Below the pieces are notes generated by a model, which searched no databases, was not told the DNA's origin, and saw nothing but the letters and a program-made list of their open reading frames with translations. Source: Chondrosia reniformis (lineage: Eukaryota > Porifera > Demospongiae > Chondrillida > Chondrillidae). Taken from it: DNA of 64,000 nt. This document shows positions 22,700 to 35,670 of the stretch, in pieces. Location of the stretch: contig OX359193.1 in the NCBI GenBank assembly GCA_947172415.1, positions 2,722,501 through 2,786,500 of the forward strand. The letters run 5' to 3'. A program made the position numbers and the translations under genes. Within the stretch, counting starts at the first letter, position 1. Each line of letters starts with the position of its first letter.

Positions 22700-24000
22700 T
22701 CATAAAAAAGGGTCTCTAATCACTTTTAAATACAATTCCTTGATCCAAGTTCATTCTCACCTGACATTGTTGGATCTTTAGGGCTTCCCTTAATTCTTCT
22801 TCTGTACCAGTTCTCTTCTCTCTCCACCACTCAGGCTTGGCTTCACTCAATTCGATGGTCCGTTTTAGGGAGTGAGCAGCTAAGCCATTGTTCACATCCC
22901 CCATCCTGACTTTCAGCGTTCTTCCTGTCTCTCCAGTGTACACTGCAGGGCAACTAGAACAGGGATCTGGTAAACGACACCTTTTATATCCATGGTCGGC
23001 TGTGGTTGTTTAGGCCTAGAGAGAATACACCTCAGTGATCTCTGCTTTGTGAAGATGGTTTCAATATTCATCTTCCGGCATGCTTTGGAGATCATTTCAC
23101 TGAGGCCTTTCACATATGGAATAAAAAGTTTATGTGTACCATCTACCCTACTTCCCTGGCTCCGTTGTCTCTCCTTCATCTGCCTAGCAGCGACCTTTCT
23201 GATGTAGTCATTGGCCTGGAGAACACCTATCAGGTGCTCTTTTTCCTCTTGAAGGACACTGGATCCAGTACCACAGATCTTCTCCACTCTATCCCTGAGG
23301 CAAAGGGCAATGCCGGCTTTCACCCGAGGATGGTGATGAGACGAAAAGTGAAGGTATCTATCCATGTGGGTTGGTTTTTGTGTACACGGATGTACTCAAA
23401 CTTCTTTTGTTCTTCTTCACTAACACGTCAAGAAACGGGATGGAGCCATCTGTCTCCTCCTCTATGGTAAACTGGGTGTTCTTGTGTCTTTCATTAAGGA
23501 AAGACAGAAAATCCTCCTGCTGATCCCTACCCTGGCTACAGATGACGAAGGTGTCGTCTACATAACGTAGCCAGAGCCTGGGTTTTGAGCCAGCCTCATA
23601 GAGGGTTTCATTTTCAAACTCTTCTATGAAGACGTTTGCCACCACTGGAGAGAGAGGAGAGCCTATGGCTGCCCCATCCTTGCTCAATGAACTCGTTACC
23701 ATACGAGAAGTATGTTGTCCTAAGACAAAGTTTTGTAAGCTTCGTGATGGTGGGAGGGTCCAGAGTGGTCTAGTCTGATAGGGTGTTGTCTTCCCTCAGC
23801 CTCCTATCAATTATCTGTAAGGAGAGATCTATAGGTACCTTGGTAAACAGGCTCTTCATATCCCAGTAGCCGTCTCACTAAAATTCCAGCATAATTTGTG
23901 CCTCCCTGGGAAAAGAGATAAATTCTCTTCTTGCATCCTGAAGTTGCTGCTGAGTAAGGTGAAGGTATCCTCCAAATTCTGCAATATACCGTAAATCAAG
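22700..24000 (-). pseudogene. Penelope-like element: RT and GIY-YIG endonuclease
   Basis: The minus strand encodes the 3' half of a Penelope-like retroelement ORF. From about 23870: DMKSLFTKVPIDLSLQIIDR (RT motif region with the first catalytic Asp), TYFSYGNEFIEQ, GAAIGSPLSPVVANVF, LWLRYVDDTFVI (catalytic YVDD), FLNERHKNTQFT and IPFLDVLV. After a frameshift follow TDRYLHFSSHHHP-type sequence and VEKIC, then an endonuclease part with YTGETGRTLKVRM and an EELREALKIQ tail. One stop lies near 23787. Sequence above about 24000 is unrelated, so the copy is 5'-truncated. The hammerhead motif lies about 150 bp downstream of the ORF. Confidence 0.87.
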
Positions 24001-24199
24001 AAATTCATGCAGTTTTAGTTTAAAGATGATTCCTAGGAAAAGTAATGTGAATTAATTCATGAGAATTTGCATTATCAGTATTGAGTCGTCACATAATTGG
24101 GTATTTATAACACTGACAATCATACACAAAATTCGAGTGTGCTGTAACCATACACTTACAATTGGATTGACCTAGCTGCTGCCATTCGAGTACTCTGCC

Positions 24200-24300
24200 A
24201 CACGTTTATTGGCCTCTGCAGTAGGTTTCTCCCCGATTCCTGTCTCTTCCAGGGTCGATATCACCTTCGCCTTCGCAAAATACCGCATGCAGTAAGCTCA
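24200..24300 (-). pseudogene. pogo-like transposase N-terminal fragment
   Basis: The minus strand reads AKVISTLEETGIGEKPTAEA and NKRVAEYSNG before a stop. A second, similar piece (TAKETGISEKVTKEAN) precedes a psq-like helix-turn-helix at 46.3 kb. The family call is by that comparison. Confidence 0.45.
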
Positions 24301-24815
24301 TGGTCAAACCCTCCTACCATTCACACTTAACGCTGTAACGCTACACGTGCACATATGTACCTGCGCATTACAGTAATTATTTCGTACGTATAAGAAATTC
24401 TGTGTTTGGAGCAAGGTTAATTTAAGTGACTATAACCATGCAGAAATTAATGGTAGACTGAAAATGTTTTAAGAAAGTGTATAGATTGATGATTCTGTGT
24501 CCCACTGGTTCCAAGCTGACTTGTCCATTTTATCAAATTTGGGTTTGTAAGAATTAGTCTCTCCTGTATAAAGAAAGAGATTTTAACACTGAATGTATAA
24601 TGTGTGCAAACTTTCAATAGTGTAAACCATCTACTTACCATGAGGTATTAAATAAAATGCTTGATTTGCATGACATCTCCAGAATCACTGGACAGAAGTA
24701 ATTATAACTTGATCTACATTTTCCTTCTTGTGCAGATGTAAACACATCTACATGCAAACAAATAAAAAGTATACAAAACAAAATTATCTCCTAAAACATG
24801 CAAACAAAACATGCA
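24301..24815. other. No gene recognised
   Basis: AT-rich sequence with short ORFs only. Nothing identifies a feature. Confidence 0.4.
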
Positions 24816-24819
24816 CAAT

Positions 24820-25600
24820 CACTAACAGGCATGCATTTAAACCAAGACACTGCAGTGCTGGACCATTAATACGAATGTACATATCACCACCACGGTTGTC
24901 TTTAATCACATCCCAATGCAGTGGTGATGGTATATTGAATATGCTCCAGTCAATCATTCTTCAGGACCACACAGTGACAAAAAGGTGGCAAATGAAGTAA
25001 AATTGGTTGAAACCTTTTCAGATTCTATTGGAAGTAAGGCAGTGCAATGAGAGGAATCCAAAAATCTTTTTTAAAAGTGGCACTTTATCTTCAAGGACTC
25101 AGTCGGGACAATAGCAATAATTGTTATTAAATCGCTTATATCTCATTTTAAAAAGATGTTTAATTCAGCTTGTGTAATGTCATGCTTAATTGGTCATGAT
25201 AAAGACTTCTGTTGCACATTACGCCATACAACCAGATAGGCCTTTCTAAAATCAGAGCCAGGTGATACAAATGAAATTGGTCAACCCATGCTTTATCGTG
25301 GATTGGGCTGCAAACGATCTCTGCTACCTTAGCAACTGCAAGATGGTCTCGTTCCCCTGGCGGTATATGTATTCCTGCAATAGGTTGTATGACTTTTATC
25401 ATATACTATAAGCAGTCAACAACCTCAAGTGCCACATATACTGCTCAGTACCAGAAGGTGATAGGGAAAGCATGTTATACATGCTATTGACCATCTCCTT
25501 TAGTGCACACTTGGACATATTGAGAAGTAAGGGCTGCAAAGATCTTTCCTTTTCCATAATACTACTAGGAGACAGTTGCTAAATGTAGCCCAGTAAGGTT
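24820..25600 (-). pseudogene. Unassigned coding-like segment downstream of the Helitron helicase
   Basis: Minus-strand open stretches have coding character. One is at 25600-25440 (LLNMSKCALKEMVNSMYNML). The next is at 25402-25160, with WVDQFHLYHLALILERPIW, which resembles the helical segment of OTU-type cysteine proteases. Another is at 25010-24820 (DWSIFNIPSPLHWDVI). No catalytic triad can be assigned, and stops break it up. It may be a further part of the Helitron ORF or a separate element. I do not claim a function. Confidence 0.3.
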
Positions 25601-25649
25601 TACTGACCACCTATAAATACAGTCCTATTGTGAGACTTTGCCCATTTTG

Positions 25650-27800
25650 TTATTGACTAAACAGTTGGACTATTTCAATTACTATCACTTCTTGTGCCGT
25701 TTTCCGTGAGGACACCAGCTGTGCATCAACATTAACAATTGGATTTAAATGTACAGATTGACTGTCTTCCATATAGACTACTGAAGGCTTCTGGTTGCAA
25801 TGTAACTCATCATTCCTTTTCTTAGTAGAAAATGTCTGCTTCTCACTATGCAATACAGCACTCTTGCTCTCCACCAAAGGACTGATCCTGTTTACACCGT
25901 TTGATTCGTCAGGACGTTTGCAGTTCTGAACCGATTGACCTGATGTCTGCCCGTCACTTTGTGATATACTACCACAAGTAAACTGTTGTCGTAGCCTTGC
26001 CATTTCCTTATGAACTCTCTTGTTTACTGTCATCTTTTTTAGCTCAAACTTCAGTAGGGCCACTCCATTCAGAGTACACACGCGACTGAGAGCTACATAG
26101 GCCATAGCAGATTCAAAAACATCCTTTCCAAGATCCATGACTGCTGCATCAAGTGACAAACCTTGCACTTTATGCACAGTGGCTGCTTAGCAGAGAATCA
26201 AAGAATCTGTGTTTTCTGCAAGAGTGTGAATACCTTTCAATAGAAACATGCTGAAATTGCTTCAATCGGCACAACTTCCTGTTCACCAGAAGCAATTATC
26301 ACCTTTGATAGCCCTCCCACATAAGGAACAAAGAATGTGACATATACTTCTGTAGGCATTTCACAAGGTTTTCTCTTATTATTCGTTGTTCCTGGCCATT
26401 TGAATCCCACAATTATATATCTTACACCATTCACCAGGCCATCACCACAGTTGATGTTATGGTGCAGCATCACTCTGGCACCAACTGCTAAATTCAATTG
26501 ACGAGGTAATGCAGCACAATCTTTGTCATCCTGTGGAATGTGGCATTCAGGAAACTCATTGTAATTAACATGGGCATAGAATTGTCCTCGACTCTGTAGA
26601 ATTCCATGTTCTGCATCAATTCTATACAGTTAATTGTCTTTGGCCAAACATGTAATCTGGGTTTCATTATGTTCTTCTACATCCACAGAATGAGGACACA
26701 TTCTGAGGGCAGTATCAAAAGAGGGAGCCAGTAAATCCACAGACCCACTGAAAACCAAACGTGTGTGCAAAACTTTAACATCTTCAACAGTGTGGTTGCC
26801 CATTCTGACATGATTGAGGATATCTGAACAGGTAGCATCTTTTTGCTGCTGCATGTTAACTTCTAATTCAATAACCTTGAAGAAATCTCTCCAAAGGTGT
26901 GAAGACAATTGGCCAGATGAACGACCAGGTTTCTTACTAAAACACGGCTACCATTCACAAGTGACAACTGGTATAAGTATCCCACAGGTATCACTTTCAA
27001 ACCACCAAATATTTCATCATTGCCATAAATTTCACACAGACGGCTGTGCACAGACTTCAATATCTAATATAAAACCATACTGATTTCATCAATTATGATA
27101 GTGTGCCCCCTTGCCAAACTTTTCTCAAATCATGCAATGCTAAAGCATTCAGTTGGAACTGATGGGCAGTCTAGCCATTCTCTACTTGCTGCCTCAGGGC
27201 TCTGTGGATGGTTAGGCCTCAAACGGTAAAAGCTGCAACCCCCGTGAGTGCCATCAAGATGCATGCATGCTTGTTTGGCCCACTGGAGACTGAGTGCTCT
27301 AAATGCTCTCTAATTGCTCTAATTACATGTGATTTTCTGGTGCCTGCTCCACCTGTCACAAACAGATGAAGAGCCTCTGGAGCTTTTGGGCGTAGCTTCA
27401 TTTGGTACTTATGTAATTCTCGAGTGTACTGAACAACCATGTCAAATGGAACCCGTTGTTGTGTATTGAGGTTTGCAACTAGTTACCGAAAGACCTCATC
27501 AGGAAGAGTGCATCTAATCATTGCCCAAATGACATTGTCGTAATCATTTATAATCCCCTCATCTACATTTTCTGCACCCTCAGTGTCATCCTGAATGTAA
27601 TGAGGATCAGCAAAATTCTCAGGTTTCATCATTCCACCCTCAGACTCTACACGAGCTTTGGCGGCATCATCTCGCTGAACTTGGAGTGTCATAGGTGCAA
27701 CTGCATCCAGAAAAGCATCGTCTTTCAAGGCTTGCAATTGTACAACATCCCTCTGCATGTCGTCTGCAAAAGTGTGGTTCTCTACATTAAGAACAACCAT
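25650..27800 (-). pseudogene. Helitron PIF1-like helicase domain
   Basis: This is the helicase half of the Helitron protein, thought to unwind DNA during rolling-circle-like transposition. From about 27370 the Walker A motif appears as GGAGTRKSH, with Arg where Gly is normal. Then come TIIIDEISMV (Walker B) near 27090, KVIPVGYLYQL (motif III, with Asp changed to Tyr), NLAVGARVMLHHNIN and GLVNGVRYIIVGF. The C-terminal motif VQGLSLDAAVMDLGKDVF and AYVALSRVCTLNGVAL follow near 26150-26050. A long Ser/Gln/Lys-rich tail runs to a stop at 25650. Several stops and frameshifts break the frame. Mutated motifs Ia-III make helicase activity unlikely. Confidence 0.88.
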
Positions 27801-27839
27801 TTCCCCCTATCTTCCAATGAAAACCTCCATTGCTGAAGA

Positions 27840-29560
27840 GTGGTTTAATAGTATATCCTCAGATTCCTTCCTCCAAGGGATGTACAGAAGCAGCAAACTG
27901 TAGTAATAGCCATCACAATGACTTGCTGCTGTCTGTACTCGTATTCGAAAGCAAGCTTGCTTCTTTCAAAGCCGCACCCATCCCTAATGGTTTTGCAGCA
28001 CTGGCTATGAGGCTGCACTGGTCCACTTCCAGAGGAACCATCACGTACATCCACCTATTTACCAGAATGCAAAGTAAGCCAATTTCATGTTGGCAAAGTG
28101 TTGTGTGTCTGGTTGTGAGGTATATCTATCAAAGATGACAGGAGCAAAAATGTCAGTAGAATCATCCTCGAATTAAAGCAATTCAGCTTTACATTTTAGC
28201 AAACGTGTTCTCTTCTCTGGCTTGGTGGTGTTAACAAAAACCACCTTTCTGGAGTTTTCATTGAGAGGGAAATGACATAATTGATATGCTGCCTCCTGGG
28301 CACTCAATTCACGGTGTGTCAACATGGTATTACCAACCGTTTAGAGGCGCTTTCTTGCTGTAGCCCAAGGAGGCAAGCTTTCCAGTGCATCTCGGATTGT
28401 TTTCCTAACCTCCTCAATTTCCGATTTGCACATATAGGAACAAACATATGCTGCTGTCCCATAAACAGACCCAAACAACTGTATATCCATATTTGCCTTC
28501 TAAACCTTTAGAAGGTGTGCATTATATGGATTGCAGTTTTCCTCCGCATTTAATCATTTCAGAGCATAAAACCTGGACTTGTTTCCAGAATCTTCATTGT
28601 TTTTCAGCCTTGTTACCTCTGTGAGAGGCTGAGGAAAGTCTCATCGGCAATCCTTAACATTTGAACGTCTCTTTGTTGCCTCTTTGCAAGTGATTGTATT
28701 ATGGTGTTGCTGTAGATGCATTACTAAAGAAAGCAGTTCTTCATCCTTACTACCTTCATTTGGAATGTTGACAGATATGTTCCGATCAATGTACTGTGGG
28801 GCAATCTGCCTTCCTACTGTCGTGTCTAGGTTGGGAGCATCCTTTATCGACCACATAGAATGGACATGTGTGGAACCCCTCAACTGAAATTCAATTCAAT
28901 CCAGAAGTAGTCAACCACCTTGCCAATGGGTTGTCCAGATCCTTTAATGACCTCCTTGACAAAGGACTGAAAACGATGGGCAAAATGTCTAGCTGTAACC
29001 ACCGGTTTGGACCTCATCAGCTTTGTTTTCACTGGATGACAGGTTAGCTGCTTCTTCCTTTGAGAGATTTTGACCCCCACTTTTGCTTAGAACTATCAGC
29101 AACTCTACCCAGTTATTTTCATCAGCATTCAGTGTAATAAAGAATGTTGGAGGACCAAGAGTGAAAACATGGCATACAATTGGATCTTAACTGTGCCGCA
29201 ATAAGCTTGCGTACCACGAATGTCTTTCATGAAACTGTAACAGTTTTCACGCAATTCGAGATTGTCATCCAATGGTCCTCTAAGCATTCCAGCCGTGACC
29301 ACTTATTGTCAGTTTCAATGTCAGTCTCATTATCAAAGTGATTTGCTCTGAAAGACCGCCTTCTCATTGTGATGAAAATGCTGTTCTGCAACTTTAATGT
29401 TCCCACACTCTAGCACGCCCAAAAGATATATGAAGGATGACATGCCCATCTTGTATCAGCACTTGGCAATCTCGCTTGGAAATACTGTATAGATATGAAA
29501 CCTTGGTCTCTCTGTTCCAAAGCCATTTTCACCATCAGGATATAAAGTTGGAAAAGCCAT
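27840..29560 (-). pseudogene. Helitron Rep (HUH nuclease) domain
   Basis: This is the DNA-nicking half of the Helitron protein. In order from about 29560 come a Helitron_like_N part (FPTLYPDGENGFG-like, frameshifted), CFMKDIRGTxAY-type sequence near 29220, then MRSKPVVTARHFAHRFQSF and FVKEVIKGSGQPIGK. The HUH motif lies in STHVHSMWSIKDAPN (His-x-His near 28860). The two catalytic tyrosines appear in AAYVCSYMCKSE near 28440, followed by QEAAYQLCHFPL and KVVFVNTTKPEKR. All key residues are present, but stops and shifts interrupt the frame at least six times. Confidence 0.88.
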
Positions 29561-29570
29561 TGCTTCATGA

Positions 29571-31100
29571 TCATGCCGATGGAGACATCTCTATAAAAGG
29601 GTTATGATCCTTTAGCCGTTGTAGTGCTTGCATAACTCTAGAGTACTGACAGCAATGGTAAGCTTTATCAGGCCCATTACTTTTGCGTTCACTTTCTGGT
29701 GACTGGGGTTGCTGAATGTATACAATATCTTCCTCATTAGGTAGATGGGGGAGCTCCGAAATGACAGTCAACATTTGAAGGAAAGTTGATCACTTGCCCT
29801 CTGACAGCCCTTGTCCACCCCTTGACAATATCACCATTTCATGAAAACTGTGGCCTTTGAAATCAAACGTTGCTCCAATGTATTTAATCCCATTAACACT
29901 GAAGGGATGTCCACCAATTTCATTTTATTAAACTGAGATACTGCTGGTATTTTCTTTCTTTGCAAGAAATTCTTGCACATGTTACAAAACCAAACAGTTT
30001 TAATACTATCTTGAATAGATTCATTTACCATTGAAAGTAACTCAACTGCAACATCCAAGCTGATCATGAACGTCACACCCAACTCTCCATAGCACAACTT
30101 TTCACATGAATAACATTTACGGGTAGGCCCTCCAGAATCACCTTTTCAAATTATTTCTCAATTTTTTCCCTTGATTGGCTGGAAATGCAATCTGAAGTGT
30201 TGGTACTGTAACAACAGATTCTGAAACTATAATAGCAGTAACATGTGCATCTTCTTCCATGTCCTTGTCTTCAGACATTTGGTAGGTGAAATCCTACTTA
30301 GCAGCACCATACATGATTGCAAAGCAATATTTGTTCCCCTTTTAGTCCTTCTTTTGATTGACTATCATACTCTAATACATTAACAGATTCCCTATTTAAA
30401 TCTATATCTCCAACGGCCAAATTTGCCTGTGAAGTAACACTGGCACATCGTACATTTTCAGCTTTTTGCACTCCATTGTATTCATCTAAGGACTCATAGT
30501 TTGTCAACAATTCCAGTTTTCGCTTTCTAAATGTCTGCATTCTTAATCTTGCTTGATCCTTTTCTCTCTTCAATCTTAGAGTACGCTCTTGTTCAGATTC
30601 TTTTACGCTTCCTGATTTTTTTCCATTTTTCAAAACACTTAGTCTTGACTCTAGCTCTTCATCTGTTTCTGATAGTAGCCTTTGCTTACGATTTACAGAC
30701 AGAGTAGCAAGCCCTGCTTGACGCTCTTAAGTACGTTGTGACTTTAAACGCTTCCTATGATTTTCAGAAAGTTTAACATCTCTGCCCACATGTTGCTCCT
30801 CACTTTCTGAATTTAAGCACTTCTCTTGACTTTCAGAGTATTTACTCAGTCTTACAGAACGTCCAAGTTCTGTTTCACACTGCAGGCGCAGTCGCAGGTT
30901 TTCAGACATTTTGTTAGCCATGCAGAATATTCTTCCCCTGTTTCATTTTCTAGATGCTTTCTCTGGTATGTTGATAGCATTGATTGTCTTGAGGACCTCC
31001 TTGCTTCACTCTCTGCTTATTTCTTGTCACTTTGATAATCAATCAACTTTGCAGCCGATGCAGGAAGGCTGGAAATTTCATTATTGTGATATGGTCCCGG
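29571..31100 (-). pseudogene. Helitron N-terminal region
   Basis: The first part (31060-30300) is a highly charged, repetitive stretch of the form SENxRxRLxxxR and SETxEELxxRLSxxK, common at the N-terminus of animal Helitron-like proteins. It continues as LRLKREKDQARLRMQTFRKR. Next, 30120-29831 contains CNMCKNFLQRKKIPAVSQFN and LNTLEQRLISKATVFMK, resembling the DUF6570 block found before Helitron Rep domains. 29774-29571 adds LPHLPNEEDIV and YSRVMQALQRLKDHNPFI. At least three stops or shifts separate the parts. Confidence 0.75.
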
Positions 31101-31199
31101 ATTTAGTTCAACATCTCCGGCCAGCAACAACTATAAGCTTAGCACAAATGCTAAATAAACGTTACGCTTACAATGTTTCCTTTTGCATACCATGAATTT

Positions 31200-32239
31200 C
31201 TAAGTCGCAAATGATTTTTTAGAATGCATTTCTTATGTAATTGCACCATTTCAAAATAATAATTCCTTAAATTAGGATGATAGTCATTCCAATTAATAGT
31301 GTAATGACCATGGTTACACCCATAAATAGTAGAAAGGGTATATACTACAACACAAAATGCCAATTCTTATTTCATTCAATACAGTTTACTCTACTTGTTG
31401 ATGGATAATAACATTTGTGCCTGTTGAGGTATATGAATAACTTGGAAATGACACTAAACAGGGCAAACCTACCCATCCATGTGCCCTGGATGAGCAACCC
31501 TAGCCAAGTGCACTGAGCGAGCAATAGACAGACAGCTTATATATATACAAATGATTATCAAGAAAACCCAGTCACACAGAATAGAGCAACTTACGGTAAA
31601 CGTACAATCGTATGCATGTGAAAAAATTACTACGTTTTTTTGAAAATTAGGCCTCTAAACACATTAGCACTTTTATGCATGTGATCTTGTCTAGCACCAC
31701 CCCTCGAGCAGCTAGCTGCCACACCCACCACCTCTAGACAGCTACCCCACCCACAGCCTTCTAGAATCACGTGATGGCATGATTCTGGACTAATAATAAC
31801 TATTAAATAATAAATGAAAGTGATGATTTCGACTTACTCAAAAATAGCCACCACAACATTATTGCTGCTGTCGCCGATTCTTCTACAAACACATATAGTA
31901 TTAATGCTTGAAGAAGGAATTCATTGCGACGTGCTTAACGTCGGTGTCGTCGAGCTTTATAGATGCGGTAATTAAATAGTGCGATAGAAATTTATGCGCT
32001 TAGACATTGCCATTGTTCTGTGCAGCTAGTCTTACTGTTTTATCCATGTTCAGTTTTTGGGATGATTCCTGCTGCCTGTAGTAAAAAGCATGTAGTATTA
32101 CAATTGTTAAATAAAATTAGTTTGTCACCTAGCCAGTTTTGGCTACACTGTGCGTATACCATAAATGCAGTTTCATAAGCAATATATATTTTTATGCCTT
32201 GGAAACGCTATATATACATATATAGGTGTAAAAAGGTAA
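31200..32239. other. No gene recognised
   Basis: Possible 5' flank of the Helitron. A short minus-strand open stretch near 31840 ends at a GTAAGT-like donor. No promoter or RNA gene is recognised. Confidence 0.4.
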
Positions 32240-32400
32240 TTGGTAAGCCATGTGTTGTATTTTGCTATTGGATGATCTGTAGCAACTACTACTCTCAATG
32301 CAGTAGTTGAAGATTTCAAATTCTGCAACTATACGTACTCTTTTAAATACTGGTTATCCTAGGGGTAACTTGGATCTCTTTAAATTTGTAGCTTGTACTG
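32240..32400 (-). repeat. R2 repeat, partial copy
   Basis: The sequence matches the middle of R2 in inverted orientation, including the block that ends in CTAGGGGTNACTTGGATCTC. It is truncated on both sides and joins an R1 copy. Confidence 0.75.
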
Positions 32401-32440
32401 TGTAGTACTTGATTGTAATTTTTATATTATATATATATAT

Positions 32441-33450
32441 CGGAGGTCTTCATCAATAATACAGGAATGGGAATATCAAGTAGGAAATTAGTAAATTCAT
32501 GTTGTTGACGCTCAAAAATTAGGGATTTATTCTCTTAATGATCGCAACAACACTCCTCATTCCTACACATGGACAAGTAAAATATGAACAAAAAACAAAA
32601 AAGAAGAGAAGACAAAGATTAAATTACCAAAGTTTTAATATGGTCAACTAAACAAATTTCTTTTGCATGAATATAGAGACAATTCTGCCTCAAACTTAAC
32701 GGAAACGTAAACAAATACACTTTATCTAACCTTCCGTATAACTCGTTTATCCTGTAGCTCCTTCTCGGAGGAAAGCGTCGACTTGTCATAGACGTTCTTG
32801 AAAGGATGATCTCCTTTACTACAAGGGGGTGACATGTTTGCAATGTCACATGATAATCCATTAAATATGTTCGGAGCGACATATAAGAGTGTTGGTGACG
32901 CACTAGAGAAACATCACAATACATCACCAGATTGCGCAAATGTAAGCTTGCATTCTTCATTATATCTTGATTATTTCGCAACAATAAATTAAGCAAAACT
33001 TCGCCAGACGTTTGTCATACACATGTACCATGATATATGCCAGTTTCACAGTGATCTGAACAATTGATAATTTTTAATAATATAACACTTGGTTTCAATA
33101 TAAATTTCCTATAGGTTTTCTATAGTCTAATGGCATTTTACAGTGATCTGACCAATTGATAATTTTATCAATATAACACATTGTTTCTTATAAATTTCCT
33201 ATAGGTTTTCTATAGTCCTAAGGCATTTTATATGTAGACTTTGTCCTCTGTTTTCTACCAAACGGAGACCTAAATAAAAAATCCTTAAATTAAAATGAGT
33301 GTTATACCCTAAACATTATGATACTATGCCCATTCTGTTGCCAGATCCTTCCCTGGAGCCATATGAATTATTTAGATTATATAGTTAGATTATCTTAGTA
33401 TATTGTAATTTGTACTATATATTTTCAGTACAACTTACAATATACTAAGG
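32441..33450 (+). repeat. R1 repeat, long copy
   Basis: This starts with a partial hammerhead motif (GGAGGTCTTCATCAAT) and runs through TCCTACACATGGACAAGTAA, the SVGDALEKHHNTSPD stretch near 32895 and a tail with two tandem copies of CCTATAGGTTTTCTATAG. It ends near TTAGTATATTGTAA. It is the longest R1 copy, with 34.8-35.7 kb. Confidence 0.8.
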
Positions 33451-33625
33451 TAATATAATATATATATATATATATATTTTGTCCTCCGTTTTCTACCTAA
33501 CGGAGACCTAATAAAAAATACCTTAATTTATAATGAGTTTTATCCCCTACATTTTATAATCCTATTCTCATTTTGTTTGTAGGTCCTTTCTTGGAGCCAT
33601 ATGAATTATTTAATTATATTGTACT

Positions 33626-34370
33626 CCCTATGTAGGGATGACACGGTTTTTTTCGTTTTCCCATACATCGGTATAGGAGCAAAATCCCGAAATAGGCCGA
33701 AAATCGACAAAACAAGGCTATGTATAGCTAAATATACAATATACATACTCTAAATAGACCTTAAAAGCAAGCGAATATGTCCCGCTGGCGAAATAATAAA
33801 CCTTAAAAATTCCCATTTTCGTCTTCTTCATATTCTTCTTCTTCTTCTTCTTCGTCAGCCATAACTAAAAAACTATATAAGCTTTTGGACTAATTGTTAA
33901 ACGAAACTACTGCAAATTTTCCGAGCTGTATTCTTTTGTAGAAGAGAGAGCGATAACGTTATTATTGAGCACGACGGTTTTTCATGACCCTAGAGGCAAG
34001 GCCTCAATAAAGTCGTCATTTTAATGACGTCCGATTCAGTCGAAGATTGTGAAACTAAAATGGTTTTAATTGTACGAATCTAATTCCTAGCCCATGCTCC
34101 ATAAAAAGTACAAAAACTAGAAATATTAAAAATTTTCTACAAAAATACTGAAGATGTAGGGATGGCATAAAAAGTAGAGAAACAAGAAAGGGATGTTACA
34201 CAGTGAAGCATTAGCTATACATGAATCCTACAAGCAAGGGTGTTGTATGATTCATGCATATATAGCTAATGCTTCACTGTGTAACATCCCTTTCTTGTTT
34301 CTCTACTTTTTATGCCATCCCTACATCTTCACTATTTTTGTAGAAAATTTTTAATATTTCTATTTATATT
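33626..34370 (-). repeat. R3 dispersed element, copy 2
   Basis: This is a reverse-oriented copy of the element at 3.2-3.9 kb. Its palindromic end (34127-34370) has arms of about 110 bp meeting at a short loop near 34240, with GTAGGGATGGCAT on both arms. The opposite end reads TACTCCCTATGTAGGGATGA. Confidence 0.75.
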
Positions 34371-34399
34371 AGATTACCTTAGTATATTATAACTTGTAC

Positions 34400-34815
34400 T
34401 CTATTTAGTGCCAGTCAAAAATGTATAGACATCCAAGTGACCCCTACGATAATGAGTATTTTAAATAGTACGTATAGTTGCAGGCTTTGAAATCTTCAAC
34501 TACTGCATAGACAATAGTAGTTGATACAGATCATCCAATTGCAAGATAGAACACAAGGCCTACTAATTACCTTTTCACACCTAGTATAGACTGAAGATGA
34601 TGCATCTGCATGCCATATACCAAGAAAGGTTCCAGTCTTAAAGGAGTCTCAGCTTATAACCACAGCTGATTTGATTTGCCTTGCAAGGGAGCTAAGAATA
34701 CCGATGGTTGGTTGCATGCATTTGCATAATCAACAGGGTTAGAGACCATTTTGTAACTTGTACAAAAGGGACATCATATGACATACGTATATAATGGCCT
34801 TAGTGATGTGATGTC
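34400..34815 (+). repeat. R2 repeat, partial copy
   Basis: The left half of R2, ending at the central AGGGACATCATATGACATAC. The inverted right arm is missing. It joins an R1 copy. Confidence 0.75.
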
Positions 34816-34821
34816 CCTTAA

Positions 34822-35607
34822 TGTAGTTGATGCTCAAAAAGGCTTTATTCGCATAATGTTCGCAACAAACACTCCTTATTCCTACACATGGACAAGTAAA
34901 ATGATGAACAAACAGCATAAGAAGAGAAGACAGGGCTTAAATTACCAAAGTTACAATGCGGTTGACTAAACGAATTTCTTTGCATCAATATAATGACAAC
35001 TCTGTCTCAAACTTAACGGGAACGTATACAAATACGCTTTATCTAACCTTCGCTACAACTCACTTATTCGGTTACTCCTTCTTATAGGAGAGCGTCGACT
35101 TATCATGGCGGTTCACCAAAGGGATGATCTTCTTTTGCAACGAGGCATTGACATTTTTGCAACGTCACATGATAATCGATTAAATACCCTAATAATGTAT
35201 GGAGCAAAATATGAGGTGTGTTGGTGACGCTTTAGAAAAACATCACAATACAAAACGAGATTGTGCAATCATAACCTTGCATTCTTCATTACATCTTGAT
35301 TATTTTGTAACTTTAATTAAGCAAAACTTCACCAGACATTTGATATACACATGTATCATGATATATCTTGGTTTCACAGTAATCTGACCTTATAATAATT
35401 TTTGATTAATATAACACTTGGTTTCTATATAAATTTTCTATAGCTTTCTATAGTCCTAGGGCATTTTATATGCAGACTTTGTCCTCCGTTTTTAACCAGA
35501 TGGAGACCTAAATCAATTTAATTTAAAATGGATTTTATACCCTTACCTTCATGATACTATGCCCATTCTGTTGTTAGATCCTTTCCTGGACCCATATGAA
35601 TTATTTT

Positions 35608-35639
<32 letters not shown>

Positions 35640-35670
35640 TATTGGATGACCTTAGTATATTGTAACTTGT
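34822..35670 (+). repeat. R1 repeat, long copy
   Basis: Matches the 32.4-33.4 kb copy, with an open stretch carrying CVGDALEKHHNTKRD near 35215. A (TTTA)n run lies at 35592-35641. Confidence 0.8.

Larger units (their letters stand above)
25160..31100 (-). mobile_element. Helitron relic (Rep-helicase type)
   Basis: One minus-strand series of coding relics in the order N-terminal region, HUH Rep nuclease and PIF1-like helicase defines a Helitron. The whole has the size expected of an autonomous copy. The 5' TC and 3' hairpin-CTRR termini were not identified, so the borders are only the limits of readable coding sequence. Confidence 0.82.

Noticed and set aside
25160..25402. OTU protease domain
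   Set aside because: Only one helix-like stretch fits. The catalytic Asp, Cys and His cannot be assigned, so it is left as an unassigned segment.
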